From positions 210,152 to 274,151 of the forward strand of contig NZ_VKAB01000018.1 in NCBI RefSeq assembly GCF_009769385.1: a stretch of 64,000 nucleotides of DNA, given 5' to 3'. The position numbers were made by a program, and so were the translations under genes. The notes beneath the pieces were generated by a model. That model saw nothing but the letters and a program-made list of their open reading frames with translations. It did no database searches and had not been told where the DNA came from. How positions within the stretch are numbered: the stretch's first letter is position 1; each line of letters opens with the position of its first letter. Shown piece by piece: positions 25,454-34,321 of this stretch. The DNA is from Saccharothrix deserti (GTDB lineage: Bacteria > Actinomycetota > Actinomycetes > Mycobacteriales > Pseudonocardiaceae).

Positions 25454-27400
25454 TCACGGTCCGCTCCCGTCGGCTACCGGCACACGCCCCTCGGCCAGCA
25501 CGGCGGCGACGCGCCGCACCCTCGGGTCGCCGAACAGGTCGGCGAGCGCGACGGGTAGCGGGATGCGCCAGTTCGGGTACTGGTCGATGGTGCCGGGCAG
25601 GTTGGGCTGGCGGATTTCACCCAGCGCATCCTGTGGCGATGTCAGCACGAGCACGGAACGGGCCTTCGCGAGCAGGCTGTGGAACGCGGTAACCAAATCA
25701 TCGGCACGCAGGCCTTCCTGCTTGAGCAGTTCGAGCAACTCTCCCCGCTCGCGCTCGGCCGACTGGAGTTCCCGCTCCACCGGCCCCTCGAACTGCCCCA
25801 GTTCGGCTCGCACCCGAACGTGTTCGGCGGCGAGGAACCCGGCCACTGTCGGTAGGTCGTGGGTGGAGATGCTGGCCATCGCCGACGCGGTCCACTTCTC
25901 CGGCGGGATCAGCGGGTGGTCCGGCAGGTCGTACTCGCGCTGGAACCACAGCACCGCGGAGCTGAGGACGCCGTGCTCGTGCAGCGCCTCGGTGACCTTC
26001 GGCTCGATCGTGCCCAGGTCCTCCCCCACGACGACCGCTCGGGCGCGGTGCGCCTCCAGGGTCAGCACGGCCAGCATCGCGTCCGGGTCGTAGTGCACGT
26101 ACGTGCCGCGCTTGGGCGGTTCGCCCGGCGGGATCCACCACAGCCGCCACAGGCCCGCGACGTGGTCGACGCGGATGCCGTCCGCGTGCCGCAGCACGCT
26201 GCGCACCACCGCCCGGAACGGCTCGTAGCCCTGCTCGGCCAGCCGGTCCGGCCGCCACGGCGGCAGGCCCCAGTCCTGGCCCAGCCTGCTGAACGCGTCC
26301 GGCGGCGCGCCGACCGTGACGTCCGCGGCGAACGCGTCGCGCACGGCCCACGTGTCCGCGCCGCCGGGGTGCACGCCCACCGGCAGGTCGTGCACGACGC
26401 CCACGGGCATGCCGGCGTCGTGCGCGGCTCGGCGTGCGGCGGCCAACTGCTCCTCGCACAGCTCCTGGAGCCACGCGTGGAACGCCACCCGCTCGGGATC
26501 GGCGGTGGCCGTGGCCGGGTCCCGCTGCTCGGGCGGCCACTGCCGCCAGTCCGGGCCGTGCGCCTCGGCCAGCGCGCAGAACCGGGCGAAGTCGAGCAGG
26601 TCGCCTTCGGGCGCGTGGTGCTCCTGGTGCCGCCAGAGCAGTTCGAGCGCTCGCGCCTTGGCCGACCACACCGCGTCGTAGTCGATCAGCTCGGTGTCGT
26701 TGGGCGGGCGCAGCGCGTCGATCTCCGCGCGGGTCCGCGCGTCGGCGTCGCGGTAGGCCGGGATGTCGGAGATCCGCAGGTAGAGGGGGTTGGCGAAGCG
26801 GCGGCTGGACGGCGAGTACGGGGACCGCTCGACCGGCGAGGTCGGGCTGATCGCCTGCACCGGGTTGACCAGCAGCACGCCCGCGCCCAGTTCGGCGGCG
26901 CTGCGCCGGGCCAGGGTGGCGAGGTCGCCGTAGTCGCCCATGCCCCACGACTCGGCCGAGCGCATCGCGTAGAGCTGGAGCATCCAACCCCACGACCGGG
27001 GGACGGGCGCCAGCTTGCGCGGGGCCACGATCACCGTGCGTTCGCCGAGCCGGTGGTAGCCGAGCGGCAGCGCGGCGGGCAGTTCGACCCGGCCGCCTTC
27101 CTCCAGCTCCACCGTGCCGGTCTCGTCCAGGACGTCGCCCTCGCGCAGGACGAGTGTTCTCGGCGGTGCTTTGGGCGCGGCGAGGGCGCGGCGCACCGCC
27201 TCCGGTGTCGAGGCGTCCACGTCCAGCTGCGCGAGCACGGCCACCACCACATCGGGGTCGACGTCCGCCCGGCGTTGGGCGGCATCCTCGTAGTGGGTGG
27301 CCACGCCGTGGGCCTCGGCCAGTGCCGCGAGCTCGTCGTCCACGTCGGACAGCTTCGCCCCCCTCTCCGGTTTGAAGCCAGGCCGGTGACGTTTGGTCAC
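25454..27400 (-). CDS. malQ: 4-alpha-glucanotransferase (amylomaltase)
   Basis: Up to 648 residues, GH77. N-terminal actinobacterial extension (about 1-130), then catalytic landmarks SWGMGDYGDLATLARR, SPYSPSSRRFANPLYL, GIRVDHVAGLWRLWWIP (nucleophile Asp), VVVGEDLGTIEPKV (acid/base Glu), SISTHDLPTVAGF and the C-terminal QPNLPGTIDQYPNWRIPL. It shuttles glucan segments between maltodextrins in the cytoplasm. The start is uncertain: GTG at 27400 is the longest, and GTG at 27343 (VDDELAALAEAHGVA) agrees better with relatives. Probably controlled by the LacI regulator encoded just upstream. Confidence 0.93.
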   Translation of the reverse strand: MTKRHRPGFKPERGAKLSDVDDELAALAEAHGVATHYEDAAQRRADVDPDVVVAVLAQLDVDASTPEAVRRALAAPKAPPRTLVLREGDVLDETGTVELEEGGRVELPAALPLGYHRLGERTVIVAPRKLAPVPRSWGWMLQLYAMRSAESWGMGDYGDLATLARRSAAELGAGVLLVNPVQAISPTSPVERSPYSPSSRRFANPLYLRISDIPAYRDADARTRAEIDALRPPNDTELIDYDAVWSAKARALELLWRHQEHHAPEGDLLDFARFCALAEAHGPDWRQWPPEQRDPATATADPERVAFHAWLQELCEEQLAAARRAAHDAGMPVGVVHDLPVGVHPGGADTWAVRDAFAADVTVGAPPDAFSRLGQDWGLPPWRPDRLAEQGYEPFRAVVRSVLRHADGIRVDHVAGLWRLWWIPPGEPPKRGTYVHYDPDAMLAVLTLEAHRARAVVVGEDLGTIEPKVTEALHEHGVLSSAVLWFQREYDLPDHPLIPPEKWTASAMASISTHDLPTVAGFLAAEHVRVRAELGQFEGPVERELQSAERERGELLELLKQEGLRADDLVTAFHSLLAKARSVLVLTSPQDALGEIRQPNLPGTIDQYPNWRIPLPVALADLFGDPRVRRVAAVLAEGRVPVADGSGP

Positions 27401-27464
27401 CCGAAGGTTGCAGGAAGTTGCCCGTGGTTAATGCCCCAGCCGAGTGATCAGCACCGTCGGGCGA

Positions 27465-28397
27465 TCAACGGTCCGTGCGCGACCCCGTCGAGTCGCGGAC
27501 GACGAGCCGCACCGACGGCGGTTCGGTCTCGTCCTCCTCGCCGCGCAGACCGGCCAGCAACACGTCCACCGCGTGCTCGCCGCGTTCCCGCCAGGCGCCC
27601 TCGACCGCGGTGATGCCCACCGCGCGAGCCAGGTCCGGCCCCTCCAGGCTGACGATCGACACGTCACCGGGCACGTCCCGCCCGTCGCGGCGCAGCCGCA
27701 GGAACACGCCCAGCGCCACCTCGCCGCTGGAGCTGACGATGGCGGTCGGCAGGCGTTCGCCGTCCAGCAGCGCGTCCACCACCTGCTCGCCGCCCGCGAC
27801 CGTCGAGGACGACCACAGCGTCCACTCCGGACGGACCGACAGGCCCTCCGCGATCAGCAACTCGTCGTAGGACTCGTCGATGTCCCCGGCCAGCACCAGC
27901 GCGACGTCCCGGTGCCCCAGCTCCATGAGGTGCCCGGCGGCCAGCCGCAGGGCCTCGCGCAGGTCGTCGTCCCACACCGCCACCACCGGCACGTCCAGGC
28001 TCCGCAGCGCGGCGTCCTCGGCGTCGGTGAGGTTGACCGCCAGCGCCAGCACACCGTCCACCCGCCGGCCCAGCGGCAACTCCTCGAAGAACCGCTTGCG
28101 CGCGTCGTCGTCCCGCAGCACGTAGAGCAGGACGTCGTACCCGGCCTGCCGCAACGCGCCCTCCGCGCCCGCGAGCAGGTCGCCCCGGCCCACGTCCGCG
28201 GTGAGGACCGCGATGGCGTACCGCCGCCCGCCCGCGAGGCTGGACGCGTCCCGCGCGATCGCGTACCGCATCCGCTTGGCGACCTCGGTGACGTACCGGC
28301 GGGTCGCCTCGGACACGCCGGGTTCGCCGCGCAGCGCCCGCGACACCGTCGCGGCGGACACCCCTGCGGCCCGCGCGACGTCGGACATGCTCGTCAA
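27465..28397 (-). CDS. LacI-family transcriptional regulator
   Basis: About 310 residues: HTH SDVARAAGVSAATVSRALRG with hinge-like LAGGRRYAIAVLT, then a periplasmic-binding-protein-like sensor (VDGVLALAVNLTD, SIVSLEGPDLARAVGIT). TTG at 28397 is chosen: GGGAGG lies six bases upstream, whereas the ATG nine bases later would be too far. Located next to malQ and the trehalose genes, it likely responds to a maltodextrin or trehalose-type sugar; this is a guess from context. Confidence 0.88.
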   Translation of the reverse strand: MTSMSDVARAAGVSAATVSRALRGEPGVSEATRRYVTEVAKRMRYAIARDASSLAGGRRYAIAVLTADVGRGDLLAGAEGALRQAGYDVLLYVLRDDDARKRFFEELPLGRRVDGVLALAVNLTDAEDAALRSLDVPVVAVWDDDLREALRLAAGHLMELGHRDVALVLAGDIDESYDELLIAEGLSVRPEWTLWSSSTVAGGEQVVDALLDGERLPTAIVSSSGEVALGVFLRLRRDGRDVPGDVSIVSLEGPDLARAVGITAVEGAWRERGEHAVDVLLAGLRGEEDETEPPSVRLVVRDSTGSRTDR

Positions 28398-28513
28398 CTC
28401 ACACCTCCCGGCCTGGTACGAGCCTAGCGAGATCCGTACGGTGAACCCGGCCTGCACACCGTGCAAGATTCGATCGTGCGAGATTCGATCGGCACCCTGC
28501 GGAAGGACCCCCC

Positions 28514-28978
28514 ATGAAGCCCGGCGACCCGGCACCCGACTTCACCCTGCCCGACCAGGACGGCAAGCCCCGGAGCCTGTCCGACCTGCTCACCGGCGGC
28601 CCCGTGGTGCTGTTCTTCTACCCGGCCGCGATGACCGCCGGCTGCACCGCGGAGAGCTGCCACTTCCGGGACCTCGCGGCGGAGTTCGCCGAGGTCGGGG
28701 CGCAGCGGGTGGGGATCAGCCCGGACTCGGTGGCCAAGCAGAACGAGTTCGCCGCGAAGCACGCCTTCGACTACCCCCTGCTGTCGGACGGTGACGGTTC
28801 GGTGGCGGCGGAGTTCGGCGTGAAGCGCCGGTTCGGGCCGCTGCCGGTGAAGCGGCACACGTTCGTGATCGACACCGACCGGACCGTGATCGAGGTCATC
28901 AAATCCGAGTTCGCCATGAACACCCACGCCGACAAGGCCCTCACCGTGCTCCGCGAACACGCCAACCGCACGACCTGA
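28514..28978 (+). CDS. bcp: Peroxiredoxin, BCP/PrxQ type
   Basis: A 154-residue thiol peroxidase. DFTLPDQDGKPRSL, then FFYPAAMTAGCTAESCHF with the peroxidatic Cys44 and resolving Cys49 five residues apart (PrxQ pattern), then GISPDSVAKQNEFA and RHTFVIDTD. GGAAGGA precedes the ATG. It reduces peroxides in the cytoplasm with thioredoxin-type donors. It is divergent from lacI and convergent with tetR, 12 bp away. Confidence 0.93.
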   Translation: MKPGDPAPDFTLPDQDGKPRSLSDLLTGGPVVLFFYPAAMTAGCTAESCHFRDLAAEFAEVGAQRVGISPDSVAKQNEFAAKHAFDYPLLSDGDGSVAAEFGVKRRFGPLPVKRHTFVIDTDRTVIEVIKSEFAMNTHADKALTVLREHANRTT

Positions 28979-28990
28979 CCGATCCGGACC

Positions 28991-29593
28991 TCAGGCTCGA
29001 ACGTCGGGTCTTTCGGGCCTGAGGCCGGCGAGGATGAAGTCGGCGATCTCCTCCCCGAGCCGGGAAGGCGACTTGGGTCCGTCCGGCCGGTACCAGGTGG
29101 GCAGCTGGTTGACCACACCCAGCGCGATCAACACCGCCGTATCGGCCGGCACCGCGGAGCTGAACTCCCCCGCCTCCTGCGCCTGCTCGACCACCGCCCG
29201 GAACGTCTCGTGGTACCGCCGCCGCTCGGCCCGGAAACTCGCCATCCGATCGGCGTCCAGCCGGTGCATCTCGCGCACGAACACGGCGGTCTCGTCCACG
29301 CTCTCGGCGGTCGTCTCGACCAGGCTGACCAGGATGTGCCGCACCGTGGTGGCCGCGTCGTGCCCGGCCGCCACGATCCGGTCGAGGTCGGCCATCTGCC
29401 GCCCGATCAGCGACCGGTAGATCTCGAACAGCAGGTCGTCCTTGGACCCGAAGTAGTGGTAGAGCGCGCCTTTGGTGACCGAGGCGGCGTCGACGACTTC
29501 CTGCACCGTCGTGGCGTCGAACCCCTTGGCGGCGAACAACCGCACGGCCGCGCCCACGATCCGCTCGGACGTCGCCCCGGTCCGCCGCGCCAC
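28991..29593 (-). CDS. TetR/AcrR-family regulator
   Basis: A 200-residue repressor. The N-terminal HTH reads SERIVGAAVRLFAAKGFDAT, VQEVVDAASVTKGALYHYF, followed by a helical ligand domain with KstR2/FadR-like features (MHRLDADRMASFR, LGVVNQLPTWYRP). GTG at 29593 overlaps nothing but sits two bases beyond the stop of the F420 oxidoreductase, so the two form an operon. It probably binds the palindrome at 30587-30602, auto-regulating the pair. The ligand may be an acyl-CoA, judging from the WYRP-type C-terminus. Confidence 0.87.
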   Translation of the reverse strand: MARRTGATSERIVGAAVRLFAAKGFDATTVQEVVDAASVTKGALYHYFGSKDDLLFEIYRSLIGRQMADLDRIVAAGHDAATTVRHILVSLVETTAESVDETAVFVREMHRLDADRMASFRAERRRYHETFRAVVEQAQEAGEFSSAVPADTAVLIALGVVNQLPTWYRPDGPKSPSRLGEEIADFILAGLRPERPDVRA

Positions 29594-29595
29594 CG

Positions 29596-30546
29596 TCAGG
29601 CTCCCGGCGCCAGCGCGCGCACCAGGTCGAACTGGTCCGCGCCGGTCGGCAGGACGGCGATGACGGGCGTGTCGACACCGTTGGACGCGTACTTCGCCAC
29701 CCGCGCCCGGCACTCGTCCACGCTGCCGTGCACGATCAACGCGTCCACCACCTCGTCCGGGATGAGCGCACCCGCGCCACGCCGGTCACCGGCCGCCCAC
29801 GCCTCGTGCATCGGCCGCAACGCCTCACCGCGCCCGAGCCAGTCGTGGAACGCCGCGTAGGCGGGGACGGTCAGGTACGTGCTGATCAGCATCCGCCCCA
29901 ACGCGCGGGCGGCGTCGGCGTCCTCGGTCGGGCACACGAAGATCCGCGCGGCCAACTCGCCCGCGCCCATCTCGGCACGCACCTTGGGCACGTCGTCGGC
30001 GCCGAGCCAGTTCGTGATGGCGCCGTCGGCCTCGCGGCCGGCCAGCCGCAACATGCCGGGGCGCAGCGCGGCGAGCATGATCGGCACCCGGTGCTCGGGC
30101 ACGCGCTCCAACCGGAAGCCGCGCACCGAGAACGTCTCGTACTCCTCGGACACCTTCTCGCCCGCCAGCGCCGCCTTCAGGAACCGCAACGTGTCCCTCG
30201 TGCGCTTGAACGGCTCGGTGAAGGCGACCCCGTTCCACTTCTCCACGATCACCGGCGACGACGACCCGATGCCCAGCACGAACCGCCCGCCGGAGACCTC
30301 GGCCAGCGAAGCCGCCGTCATGGCGAGCGTCGCCGGGCCGCGCGTGTAGACGGGGGCGATCGCGGTGCCCAGCCGGACCCGGTCCGACCACTGCGCGGCG
30401 AGCGCGAGCGGGGTGAACGCGTCCGTGCCCGCGGTTTCGGCCGACCACACGTCGGTGTAGCCGAGATCGGCCAGTTCGCCCACCAGTGCGCGGTGGTCGA
30501 GCACCGGCACGCCGGTCAACGGCAGGGTGATTCCCCAACGACCCAC
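29596..30546 (-). CDS. F420-dependent LLM-class oxidoreductase
   Basis: A 316-residue bacterial-luciferase-like TIM-barrel enzyme: WGITLPLTGVP, LGYTDVWSAETAGTDAFTPL, VRLGTAIAPVYTRGPATLAM, GRFVLGIGSSSPVIVEKWNG and DGAITNWLGADDVPKV. These are typical of actinobacterial F420 enzymes. GTG at 30546 has GGGAGG five bases upstream; the reading frame before it lacks a ribosome site. The substrate is unknown. Co-transcribed with tetR. Confidence 0.88.
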   Translation of the reverse strand: MGRWGITLPLTGVPVLDHRALVGELADLGYTDVWSAETAGTDAFTPLALAAQWSDRVRLGTAIAPVYTRGPATLAMTAASLAEVSGGRFVLGIGSSSPVIVEKWNGVAFTEPFKRTRDTLRFLKAALAGEKVSEEYETFSVRGFRLERVPEHRVPIMLAALRPGMLRLAGREADGAITNWLGADDVPKVRAEMGAGELAARIFVCPTEDADAARALGRMLISTYLTVPAYAAFHDWLGRGEALRPMHEAWAAGDRRGAGALIPDEVVDALIVHGSVDECRARVAKYASNGVDTPVIAVLPTGADQFDLVRALAPGA

Positions 30547-30574
30547 AATCGCCTCCCTGAGCACTCAACCGCCA

Positions 30575-30602
30575 CGGTACCTCAGGTACCGACCGGTCGG
30601 TA
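30575..30602. promoter_or_regulatory. Two overlapping palindromic operators before the LLM/TetR operon
   Basis: CGGTACCTCAGGTACCG (30575-30591) is a perfect 17-bp palindrome and TACCGACCGGTCGGTA (30587-30602) a perfect 16-bp palindrome. The second is a classic TetR-family operator shape. They lie 30-56 bp upstream of the oxidoreductase start, where a repressor would block transcription. Confidence 0.75.
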
Positions 30603-30637
30603 TGCTCATTCGGCTTCGTGCGCCGCGCCGGGTGCCG

Positions 30638-31528
30638 TCAGAGCGAGATGCCCCGCTCGCCCAGCCAGCCGACCGGGTCGATCTTCTGGGAGCCGTTGAC
30701 CCACACCTCGAAGTGCAGGTGGGGGCCGGTGGACTGGCCGCGGTTGCCCATGGTGGCGATCTGCTGGCCGGCCTGCACCTGCTGGCCCTGGGACACGAGG
30801 ATCTCGTTCACGTGCCCGTAGATCGTGATCGTCCCGTCGGTGTGCTGCACGCGCACCCACAGGCCGAAACCGGACGCCGGACCCGCCTCGACCACGACGC
30901 CGTCCATCACGGACAGGATCGGGGTGCCGATGGAGTTCGCGATGTCCACGCCGTAGTGCGTCGTGCCCCACCGGCCGCCGAAACCGGACGTGAACGTGCC
31001 TTCGGCGGGCTTGACGGTCTTCGGACGCCTCTTGGCCTCTTCCTCGGCCGCGATGCGGGCCTTCTCCGCCTCCTCGGCGGCGATGCGGGCCTTCTCCGCG
31101 TCCTCGGCTTCCTTCTGCCGCGCCAGCTCGGCCTGCCGCGTGTTGTAGCCGTCCGAGGCGTACTTCAACGCCTGGTCGACGTGCTGCCGGGCGAGGAGCC
31201 CCTCGGACCGCGTGAGCTTCGCGGCTTCGAGGCCCGGGTCGACGGCGTGCACCGTCCGGATGGCGGGCGTTCCGGAATGCGAGGTCTGGAGGAACGCCGC
31301 CGCCAGGTCGGAGCCGGCGGCGAGCGGGAGGAGCTCGGTGTCGCCGCTGCCGAACCCGTTCGCCGCGCCGACGCCGGTGGTGAGGGTGCCCGCCGCGACC
31401 ACGACGGCCGCGACCCTGCTGCTGACGGATTTCCGCTCGCACTCCGCTCGGTGCGAACGGCGGTTGGGGTTGCTGTTGGGGGGCGCGGTGAACGCGCGTC
31501 GACCGCTGGCCTTCGAGTGCCGTGCCAA
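30638..31528 (-). CDS. M23-family cell-wall endopeptidase
   Basis: About 296 residues. A basic cytoplasmic head (SKASGRRAF, NSNPNRRSHR) precedes a hydrophobic segment VAAVVVAAGTLTTGVGA, then an extracytoplasmic helical region with a perfect internal repeat EKARIAAEEA, and a C-terminal M23/LytM domain with HYGVDIAN, GHVNE and HLHFEVWVNG zinc/active-site motifs. It cuts peptidoglycan cross-bridges or binds them. TTG at 31528 is chosen because AGGAAGG sits seven bases upstream; ATG at 31648 or 31546 would lie within the structured leader. It stands alone. Confidence 0.85.
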   Translation of the reverse strand: MARHSKASGRRAFTAPPNSNPNRRSHRAECERKSVSSRVAAVVVAAGTLTTGVGAANGFGSGDTELLPLAAGSDLAAAFLQTSHSGTPAIRTVHAVDPGLEAAKLTRSEGLLARQHVDQALKYASDGYNTRQAELARQKEAEDAEKARIAAEEAEKARIAAEEEAKRRPKTVKPAEGTFTSGFGGRWGTTHYGVDIANSIGTPILSVMDGVVVEAGPASGFGLWVRVQHTDGTITIYGHVNEILVSQGQQVQAGQQIATMGNRGQSTGPHLHFEVWVNGSQKIDPVGWLGERGISL

Positions 31529-31548
31529 GGTACTGCCTTCCTGCATCG

Positions 31549-31700
31549 GGGAGCACGGCCCGGCCGCGGGGACGCCTGGCGGGGGATCCAGGTTGGCGCC
31601 GCTTTCGGGGAGCGACGCCGTGTCCCTATGGTGACCGAACCGTGACATGCGGCCGGGACCGTAACCCGATGTGACGAGGAAGGGCAACCCCAAGCGAGGT
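31549..31700 (-). ncRNA. Possible c-di-AMP (ydaO/yuaA-like) riboswitch leader
   Basis: The leader of the M23 gene reads, on the minus strand, GGTCACCATAGGGACACGG, CTCCCCGAAAGC, CGCCAACCTGG and CCGCCAGGCGTCC. The order ATAGGG ... CCAACC ... AGGCG resembles the conserved core of actinobacterial ydaO elements, which commonly precede cell-wall hydrolase genes. The fit is by eye and the 5' helix is not clear, so this is a proposal. Confidence 0.33.
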
Positions 31701-31836
31701 TGCTGCGCCTTTTGGTGAGATAGCCCACTGATCGTTACACAGCGTGTTCAGATACTCGTGCGTTCCACATTCTGCCGTTATAAAAGCCCTGGTCAGAGGT
31801 GACGTAAGACGTGACGGAAGTGGGTAACCGAGGCGG

Positions 31837-33957
31837 TTACCGGTAGCGCGGGTCCACCGGGGGCAACGGGGCGGTCTCCTTGCCCTCGTGGATCACCTTC
31901 ATGGCCTTGAACCACGTCGGCGCGGCCACCTGACCACCGAAAACACCGCCGGGGTCGTTGTTGCCGCACAGCCTCGGCGGGGTACCGCTGCAAATCACCT
32001 GAGGAGCCACCCCATCGGTGAACGTCATCACCGCGCCACCGAACTGGGGAGTGGCACCCATGAACGCGACCGACCAGTGGTTCTCGGTGGTGCCGGTCTT
32101 GCCGATCATCGGCCGGTTCCAGCCCGCGCTCGACGCCGCACCGGCGGCCGTGCCGTTCGGCTTGATGTCCGCGCTCATGCCGTTGGCCAACGCGTTCGCC
32201 ACCTCGGGCGCGACGGCCTGGTCGCACGGCGCTTCCTTCAGCTGCACGGGCTGCCCGTTGCGGTCCACGACCTTCTCCACCGGCGTCGGCGGGCACCACT
32301 TGCCGCCGCTCATGATCGTGGCGGAGACGTTGGCCAACTCCAGCACGCTGGTCGGACCCGCGCCCAGGGTGAACGAGCCGCTGTTGTCCCGCTTGTAGGT
32401 GTCGCCCTGGGACGGGCCGTTGGAGCCGTCCGGCTTGAGCGGGAAGCCCTCGTTGTCCACGCCCTGCATCGACTCGCGCAGGCCGAGCCGGTAGGCCATG
32501 TCGACCACGTTGTTCAGGCCGGCCTTCTCCTCGAGGATGATGAACGCGGTGTTCGGCGACTGCGCCAACGCATCGGTCAGCGTCATCTTCTCCGGGTAGT
32601 TGCCCGCGTTCTTCACCGTGTACGGCTTGCTGCCGTCCTTGTAGACCTTCGACGTGTAGGTCTTCGGCACGTCGATCTGCTTGTCGATGCCCGTGACCCC
32701 GCGCTCCAGCGCCGAGGCGGCGGTGAACACCTTGTAGATGGAGCCCGCGCCGAACCTGGTCACCTCGGCCGGGATCGAGTAGGCGCTCTGCCCGGCGTCG
32801 GCGTTGTTGCCGAAGTCGCGGTTGGCGGCCAGTGCCCGCACCCGGTGCTTGTCCGGCCCCGGCTGCACCACGGCCATCGCGTTGGCGACACCCGGCTGGG
32901 TCTTGGGCACCTGCTGCTCGGCGGCGTCCTTCGCGGCACGGGTGGCGACCGGGTCCATGGTGGTGGTGATCGTGTAGCCGCCGCGCAGGATCTCCTCGGT
33001 CGGCAGGCCCGACTTCTCCAGGTAGTCGAGCAGGTAGCGGCAGAAGAAGCCGTACACCGGGCCGTCTCCCGAGCCCACGCACCCGTGGGGCAGCAGCTTC
33101 AGGTCGGGCACGACGCCGATGTCGGCGGCCTTGTACTCGTTCGCCTTCTCCTCGGCGATCTTCGCGTCCGGCCCGAACGCGCCGTTCTCGCGCATCCGGT
33201 CGATCACGGTGTTGCGGCGCTTGATCGCGGCGTCCACGTCGGAGCCCGGGTTGAGCCTGCTCGGCTCGTTGACCAGCCCGGCGAGCATCGCGGCCTGCGG
33301 CACGGTCAACTTGTCCGGGGTGGTGTCGAAGTAGGTGCGGGCCGCCGCGCCGACGCCGTACGCGCCGTTGCCGAAGGGGACGACGTTGAGGTACGCCGTC
33401 AGGATCTCGTCCTTCGACATCTTCTGCTCGAGCTGGGTGGCGATCCGGGCCTCGCTGATCTTGCGACCGATCGTGGCCTCGGTCGCCTTCTCGTACGCCT
33501 CGTCGGAGCCCTTGCCGACGACGAACGCCAGGTAGTTCTTCACGTACTGCTGGGTCAGCGTCGACGCGCCCTGCGTCGTCTCGCCGTCCACACCGGCCTT
33601 GGCGGCGGCACGGGCGATGCCCTGCCAGTCGACGCCCTTGTGCGTGTAGAACCGCTTGTCCTCGATCGCGATGATCGCGGCCTTCATGGTGTCCGAGATG
33701 TCCTCGGACGCGACCGGGATGCGGTACTGGTCGTAGAGGTAGGCGATCGGCTGGCCGTTCATGTCCAGCACGGTGCTCACCAGGGGCAGCTCCGCCTTGG
33801 TCAACTCACCTGAGGTCTGGTCCACGGTGTCCGCGGCCCGGTTGGAGGCCAGCCCGAGGCCGCCGACCACCGGGAACAGCACCGCCGCGACGAGCACCCC
33901 CGCCATCAGGCACAACCCCACCAACTTGACCAGACCTGTCGCGCGCGCGGCGAACAC
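31837..33957 (-). CDS. Class A penicillin-binding protein (bifunctional GT51/transpeptidase)
   Basis: A 706-residue membrane-anchored enzyme that polymerises and cross-links peptidoglycan. TM helix at about 9-36; GT51 domain with AAIIAIEDKRFYTHKGVDW, QGASTLTQQYVKN and ILTAYLNVVPFGNGAYGV; transpeptidase with GAGSIYKVFTA (SxxK), AQSPNTAF (SxN) and IGKTGTTE (KTG). No PASTA tail. GTG at 33957 starts it. A close paralog is encoded at 40616-42745, sharing the C-terminal CSGTPPRLCG-like and ..PPVDPRYR features. Confidence 0.94.
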   Translation of the reverse strand: MFAARATGLVKLVGLCLMAGVLVAAVLFPVVGGLGLASNRAADTVDQTSGELTKAELPLVSTVLDMNGQPIAYLYDQYRIPVASEDISDTMKAAIIAIEDKRFYTHKGVDWQGIARAAAKAGVDGETTQGASTLTQQYVKNYLAFVVGKGSDEAYEKATEATIGRKISEARIATQLEQKMSKDEILTAYLNVVPFGNGAYGVGAAARTYFDTTPDKLTVPQAAMLAGLVNEPSRLNPGSDVDAAIKRRNTVIDRMRENGAFGPDAKIAEEKANEYKAADIGVVPDLKLLPHGCVGSGDGPVYGFFCRYLLDYLEKSGLPTEEILRGGYTITTTMDPVATRAAKDAAEQQVPKTQPGVANAMAVVQPGPDKHRVRALAANRDFGNNADAGQSAYSIPAEVTRFGAGSIYKVFTAASALERGVTGIDKQIDVPKTYTSKVYKDGSKPYTVKNAGNYPEKMTLTDALAQSPNTAFIILEEKAGLNNVVDMAYRLGLRESMQGVDNEGFPLKPDGSNGPSQGDTYKRDNSGSFTLGAGPTSVLELANVSATIMSGGKWCPPTPVEKVVDRNGQPVQLKEAPCDQAVAPEVANALANGMSADIKPNGTAAGAASSAGWNRPMIGKTGTTENHWSVAFMGATPQFGGAVMTFTDGVAPQVICSGTPPRLCGNNDPGGVFGGQVAAPTWFKAMKVIHEGKETAPLPPVDPRYR

Positions 33958-34321
33958 TGAACCAGCAACCCCTTCCGAGCACCGCGGGAATCCCCCACTG
34001 ACTTAAGTCGCACGACGACCGCCGCGGGTTGCTCGATGGCGAGCAGAAGTTTTCGGCGTGATCTCCGACGACAGCCGTCGAAGTTACTCCTGCCCACCGG
34101 AGACCGTGGTCAAACCCTGCTGGGCCGGACGGAGGAGCCCGCCAGGCACGGGAGGGTGATCAGCCTCACGCCCGGCCGGCGGAGAGGCCGCCCCCTCGCC
34201 GCGAGGGTTCGGTCGGTACTGCGACACGTCAATGATCGAACACGTGTTCGCCCGCCGCAAGATCACGATCAGGTGATCTTGCCGGGGTGTCCGGCGTGTC
34301 GGCCGGTCCGAGGAGCGGTGA
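33958..34321. other. Intergenic region, promoter of PBP gene
   Basis: About 360 bp with no convincing gene. It holds the PBP promoter and leader on the minus strand and the pfkB terminator at its right end. GGAAGGGG near 33975 may be the PBP ribosome site. Confidence 0.4.
34258..34281 (-). terminator. Hairpin after pfkB-family gene
   Basis: CAAGATCAC and GTGATCTTG form a perfect 9-bp stem with a 6-nt loop, about 40 bp past the pfkB stop. Confidence 0.6.
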
